Of a stretch of 64,000 nucleotides of DNA, positions 60,060 to 64,000 are shown one piece after another. The stretch's first letter is position 1; each line of letters begins with the position of its first letter. Source of the DNA: Penium margaritaceum (taxonomy: Eukaryota; Streptophyta; Zygnematophyceae; Desmidiales; Peniaceae); contig SZWC01000080.1 of assembly GCA_023375785.1 (NCBI GenBank), positions 458,542 to 522,541 of the forward strand, written 5' to 3'. The notes under the pieces are model-generated. The model was not told the DNA's origin. It searched no databases and was given only the letters and a program-made list of their open reading frames with translations. The translations under genes and the position numbers were made by a program.

Positions 60060-60747
60060 GACCTACTGCTACAATTCTTTCATCTGCAAAGGACAACAAC
60101 AGCCCTGAAAGGCTTTTGCCAATTAAGGAGCTCCCTCAAGTGCTGTTACAAAATGAATTTGAGACCCGGCAGTTTCTAGGAATCATCTTGGAGCTCGTTC
60201 TTGAGATTTTGGGGGGAATTTCAAGGATCAGAGGAAGCTACACGGTCTGCTAGATGGCGGTACGAGCCATAGCTTCTTCAATGACAAATTGGCGATGAGG
60301 TTGGAGCTCGCACGTCAGCCCGTGACGTCGGCCAAGATACGACAGGTGTCCAGAGTGGTGGAGTGCGACAGGCCTCCCGTCAAGTACAAGGTCTATATGA
60401 GTGAGTTGGTATGCAACATGGAGTTCTATACTTGTCCTATGGATGATGACGATTGCTTGATCGGCCGGGATTGGTTGCAATCCTGGAATTCAGAGGTCGA
60501 TTAGATGTGCAAACGTGTGGTCATGAAGGCGAGTGGGAAAAAACTCACTTTGCCATTCTGACGGGGTGAGGCAAAGGAGTCGAAAGTGGATGGATCAGGG
60601 AAGTAGTTGTACGTCATCACCTTGCAGCAGCTAAAGCCCTGCGAGCGCAAGGATGGCCAAGTTTACTTGGCATGGATGCATCCACAACAAGCAATAGAGT
60701 AGCAGATTACAGTGGTTGAAGTGGCGGAGAGGCAGCCGGTAGAAGGA
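60060..60747 (+). mobile_element. Ty3/gypsy-like element, right part (protease region)
   Basis: Continuation of the gypsy element after A16. Near 60250 lies LLDGGTSHSFFNDKLA, the active-site region of a retropepsin-like protease (D-G/S-G followed by S/T-H-x-F). RVVECDRPPVKYKVY and the end-of-domain signature DCLIGRDWLQSWN follow near 60460. These are typical of plant Ty3/gypsy (RVP_2 type) protease. The copy ends at the satellite at 60748, before RT. It is broken, with several breaks. Confidence 0.75.
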
Positions 60748-60794
60748 ATACCATACCATATAATATCATACCAAACTATAACATATCATATCAT
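60748..60794 (-). repeat. ATACC satellite, short left part of block S4
   Basis: About 47 bp of ATACC-type repeat between the gypsy fossil and the lone B LTR. It ends in ATCAT, the left target copy. Confidence 0.85.
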
Positions 60795-61565
60795 TGTTGA
60801 CCTGATATGCTCCTTGTCCATCGTTGACATTTGGACAGGCACAGGACAGACTAGGCATGCACTACTCCCTTGGAGTAAGTCCCCTAAGTCTGGTCCCAAT
60901 AGACAAGGCATGCACTGCTCCTTTGGAGCAAGTCCCCTTGGTCTACACTGGATACTATAGCCAGCAAACACTGCCTAGGACAACTCCTTGTAGCTAAGAA
61001 GTTCCAGAGTTAGTCTCTGGAGAAAGAGGTCACTGGGTAAAATCCCAGCCCGATGACTAATTTTCTTTGTAACCAAAAGGGGGACAAGAAGGTTCTAAGA
61101 GGCATCTTAGAACATTCCAAGGTCCTTCCTAGTGGCTGGCGCCACTTGGCGGTCACAGGGAATGCCATGTAGGTAAGGGGGATGACGCAATCCAGATTGC
61201 CCCCAAAGTGTCTCATCCAAGGAGCCACTACGTGCCTAGGCTAGGGGCTGGCTCTAGGACTATAAGAACCTGTCAGTTGCCTGTCATTGAGTACAGTTCT
61301 TACCTTTGAGACTCCTCACAGAGTTGTCCACCAGAGGCAGACACTAAAGAAGTATTGGTTGATCTAAGCCCCAGGAGTTAGCTCCTCGCGCGAAAGTGAC
61401 CAGGTGCTAAGGACACAGTACAAGGAAGTGATTCCTATGAATTGCTTCGTGTGGAACCTTGGCTCTGAGGGTGATATCACCTCTTGGTTGTTATACTAAG
61501 AGCGGTCGACGGGAACCATTGTGTCGGAACCCATTTTCTAGACCGTCGCCTCAGGCAGGTAGACA
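60795..61565 (+). mobile_element. Lone family B LTR inserted in satellite
   Basis: A 771-bp LTR opening TGTTGACCTGATATGC and closing CAGGCAGGTAGACA, flanked by a perfect 5-bp duplication ATCAT (60790-60794 and 61566-61570) within the ATACC satellite. It has no internal sequence. It resembles the B LTR at 25206-25953 closely and carries the tRNA-like segment (about 60990-61055). Confidence 0.92.
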
Positions 61566-62858
61566 ATCATATCATACCACACCATACCATACCATACCAT
61601 ACCATACCATGCCATACCATACCATACCATACCATACCATAACGTACCATACCATACCATACCATACCATACCATATCATACCATACCATACCACATCAT
61701 ACCTTACGATACCAGATCATATCTCATCATACCAAACCAAATGAAACCATACCATACCATACCACATCATACCATAGCAGACCATACCATATCATACTAT
61801 ACCATACCATACCATGCCATATCATACCATAACATACCATACCATACCATACCATACCATACCATACCATACCATACCATACCATACCATACCATTCTAT
61901 ACCATACTATACTTTATCATACCATGCCATACCATATCATACCATATAGTATAGTACCATACTATACCATATAGACCATATTATACCACACGAAAACAAA
62001 CCGTACCATACAATACCATACCATACCATACAATACCATACCATACCATATAATACCAAACCAGACCATACCTTGTAATACCATACCATACTACACCATA
62101 CCATGTTAAATTATACCATAGTATACCAAACTACACCATACCATACCATACCATACCACATCATACCATACCATACCATACAAAACCATACCATACTATA
62201 CCATAGCATAGTATGCAAAACCATGCCAAACCATGCCATACCATATGGTCTGGTATGGTATGGTATGTTATGGTATGATCTGGTCTGATATGGTATGGAA
62301 TGGTATGGTATGGTATGGTATGGTATGGTATGGTATGGTATGGTATTGTATGGTATGGTATGGTATGGTATGGCATGGTATGGTATGGTATGGTATGGTA
62401 TGGTATGGTATGGTATGGTATTGTATGGTATGGTATGGTATGGTATGGTATGGTATGGTATGNNNNNNNNNNNNNNNNNNNNNNNNNNNNNNNNNNNNNN
62501 NNNNNNNNNNNNNGTATGGTATGGTATGGTATGGTATGGCATGGTATGGTATGGTATGGTATGGTATGGTATGGTATGGTATGGTATGGCATGGTATGGC
62601 ATGGTATGGTATGGTAGGATATGGTATGGTATAATTTGGTATGGTATGATATATATAATCATACCATATCATACCATACCATGCCATTCCATACCAAACC
62701 AGACCAGACCATACCATGCCATACCATACTATACCATACCATTCCATACCATACCATACCTTACCATATCAGACCAGATCATACCATAACATACCATACC
62801 ATACCATATCATACCATGTCATAGCTTACCAAAGCTTACAAAACCGTACCATACCTAT
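61566..62858. repeat. ATACC/TATGG satellite, block S4, with inverted blocks
   Basis: Reads ATACC from 61566 to about 62243, TATGG from about 62246 to 62650 (with a 51-N gap) and ATACC again from about 62657 to 62858. The first switch centres on CCATATGG (62241-62248) and the second on GGTATGAT-ATATATA-ATCATACC near 62653. Large foldbacks are possible. Contains the purest repeat runs of the window. Confidence 0.95.
62463..62513. other. Assembly gap of 51 Ns in satellite
   Basis: N run inside the purest TATGG block, where reads cannot be placed uniquely, so the true length of the array is unknown. Confidence 0.95.
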
Positions 62859-63594
62859 TGTTGGATGTGGAGGAGAGAGGGAGCCTTGGAGCAGCGAGCA
62901 TGTGGGACTGAAAGGGCATCAGTTGTGCTGAAGAATGATTGAATCACTCAAAATAATGGAGTACATATAGAGCTAGAGCTTGGGCAAGTCAACCCTCTCA
63001 CAAGCCACACCATTTAGTCATGGAGGCTAAGGCTCACACACTAAAGTCCATAATCTCACACAAGAGAGGAAATCAGCCTAGTAATCAGGCTGACTACTCA
63101 TACACAACTAGAGAGCTAGAAAATGCTCTCATGGCACACTCCAAGTGGTCACATAACCCACAATCCCATGGAGAATCGCCATGTGTCCAAGGCTAGATCA
63201 CAAAGATCTCAGTTCACTTAAAAAAGTAGGGAGAGGTACCTTTTTCCTAGTCAGCACACTCTGACAAGGCAATCCAAGAATCTAGGACCTTTTGGATATT
63301 CCTCCCATCAGGTCTTGACCCTCGACCTCTTTTCCTTTTTCTTTTCTCAGGCTAAGGCATGGAGCCATCGCCCATGGTCACGCAAACACCGGCGATCCAT
63401 GACCCCAGAAAGTTAGAAAATTCATATCTCTCAATCCGACCATTGGATCGGCCTGAAACTAAGACCGTAGATAATTTGCCACCTGATCTTTCGAATGATG
63501 AAGTCAGATTGACCAATTGAAGCAGGCATCTGGTAGTTTCCTAGAACTTACTCTTGTGGAACAGAAACTGAGCCCGATGGCTCCTTTCCCAACA
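62859..63594 (-). repeat. Family A 3' LTR of copy A17, subtype 2
   Basis: A 736-bp LTR that closely resembles the 5' LTR of A7 (30809-31547) in its subtype marker and in the GTACCTTTTT.CTAGTCAG stretch. Confidence 0.88.
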
Positions 63595-64000
63595 ATCTCC
63601 CAATTTGCCGCAGTAAGAGTGGGCTAAGTCCACATGCCTTCATGTAGAACTGCTGCTTCATACGCATCACTGGCTTGGTGCAGAAATCAGGTACCTACTT
63701 GCTGGTTGGAGTAAACTCTAGCTTGATAGCACCCTCCTGTATCATGTGCCTGATGAAGTGATATGCGATTTCAATGTGCTTGGTGCGTGCATGGTGCTTA
63801 GGATTCTTGGCGAGTGCGATTGCAATCTGGTTTTCAACGCACATAGGAACTGGAACTGCTGCACTCCCACTCATTCTCTCCATGAGACACTAAAGCTTAA
63901 CTGCTTCCTTTGCTCCAAAACAGAGAGAGACGTACTCAGCTTCCGTGCTTGAGGTGGCTACGACCACCTGCCGCTTGCTACACCAGCTGATGGCCACGTC
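62859..64000 (-). mobile_element. Ty1/copia family A, copy A17 (3' part, leaves at right edge)
   Basis: Minus-strand Copia fossil. 3' LTR (62859-63594, opening TGTTGGATGTGGAGG and closing TTTCCCAACA; subtype 2 marker CCAAGAATCTAGG), polypurine tract (ATCTCCCAATTTGCC in plus reading), then RNase H (about 63690-64000, with ATSSTEAEYVSL near 63940) running off the window. The left flank is satellite, but the 5 bp CCTAT do not match the ATGRT register seen at other junctions. Confidence 0.88.

Noticed and set aside
61459-61974. Long open frames of (IPYHT)n or (YGMVW)n type in the satellite blocks, up to about 180 codons
   Set aside because: They follow from a repeat unit that has no stop codon in any frame and occur on both strands at once. 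No other coding sign.

Overview
The window is repeat DNA from a eukaryotic nuclear genome with no recognisable host gene. Essentially every base belongs to an LTR retroelement, a lone LTR, or a TATGG/ATACC pentanucleotide satellite. Two independent signs point to the green plant lineage, possibly a streptophyte alga or early land plant. The main Copia family has a primer-binding site, TGGTATCAGAGCCAG, which matches the 3' end of plant initiator tRNA-Met. The other two families carry GGGTTATGGGCCCA, which matches the anticodon arm of the same tRNA. The species is an inference I cannot settle from sequence alone.

Families. Family A is a Ty1/copia element (gag, protease, integrase, RT, RNase H in that order) with about 738-bp LTRs running TGTTGG...CCAACA. 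It accounts for about a dozen copies or pieces in both orientations. Families B and C are related Copia families with LTRs TGTTGACC...GGTTGACA and TGTTGTTC...GGTTGACA. Family D is a fourth Copia lineage seen once without LTRs. One Ty3/gypsy-like element is present as gag and protease. All copies are fossils; the A copy at 37086-43418 is the least decayed.

Layout. 1-3231: A (minus). 3232-6304: C (minus). 6305-7048: satellite. 7049-12026: A (plus) inserted in the satellite. 12027-13840: satellite with two switches of strand. 13841-18328: A (minus). 18329-21659: A (plus, rearranged). 21660-23302: A piece (minus). 23303-31547: A (minus), holding a lone B LTR (25206-25953) and a lone C LTR (26152-27179). 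31548-31879: satellite. 31880-32186: A LTR piece. 32187-37085 and 37086-43418: two A copies head to tail. 43419-44971: two A pieces (minus). 44972-47031 and 53294-about 53780: family D, split by a full-length B element (47032-53293). About 53800-55542 and 60060-60747: gypsy element, split by an A element (55543-60059). 60748-62858: satellite with a lone B LTR and large inverted blocks. 62859-64000: A (minus), running off the window.

How it fits together. Clean target-site duplications order the nested events: GAAAA around B in D, GACCT around A in gypsy, GTCTT around the lone C LTR in A, and ATCAT around the lone B LTR in satellite. Almost all element/satellite junctions fall in the same register of the 5-bp unit (ATGRT). 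This suggests the satellite was a recurrent landing site in what may be a pericentromeric or other heterochromatic region. Three N gaps (3568, 26460-26827, 62463-62513) mark assembly limits.
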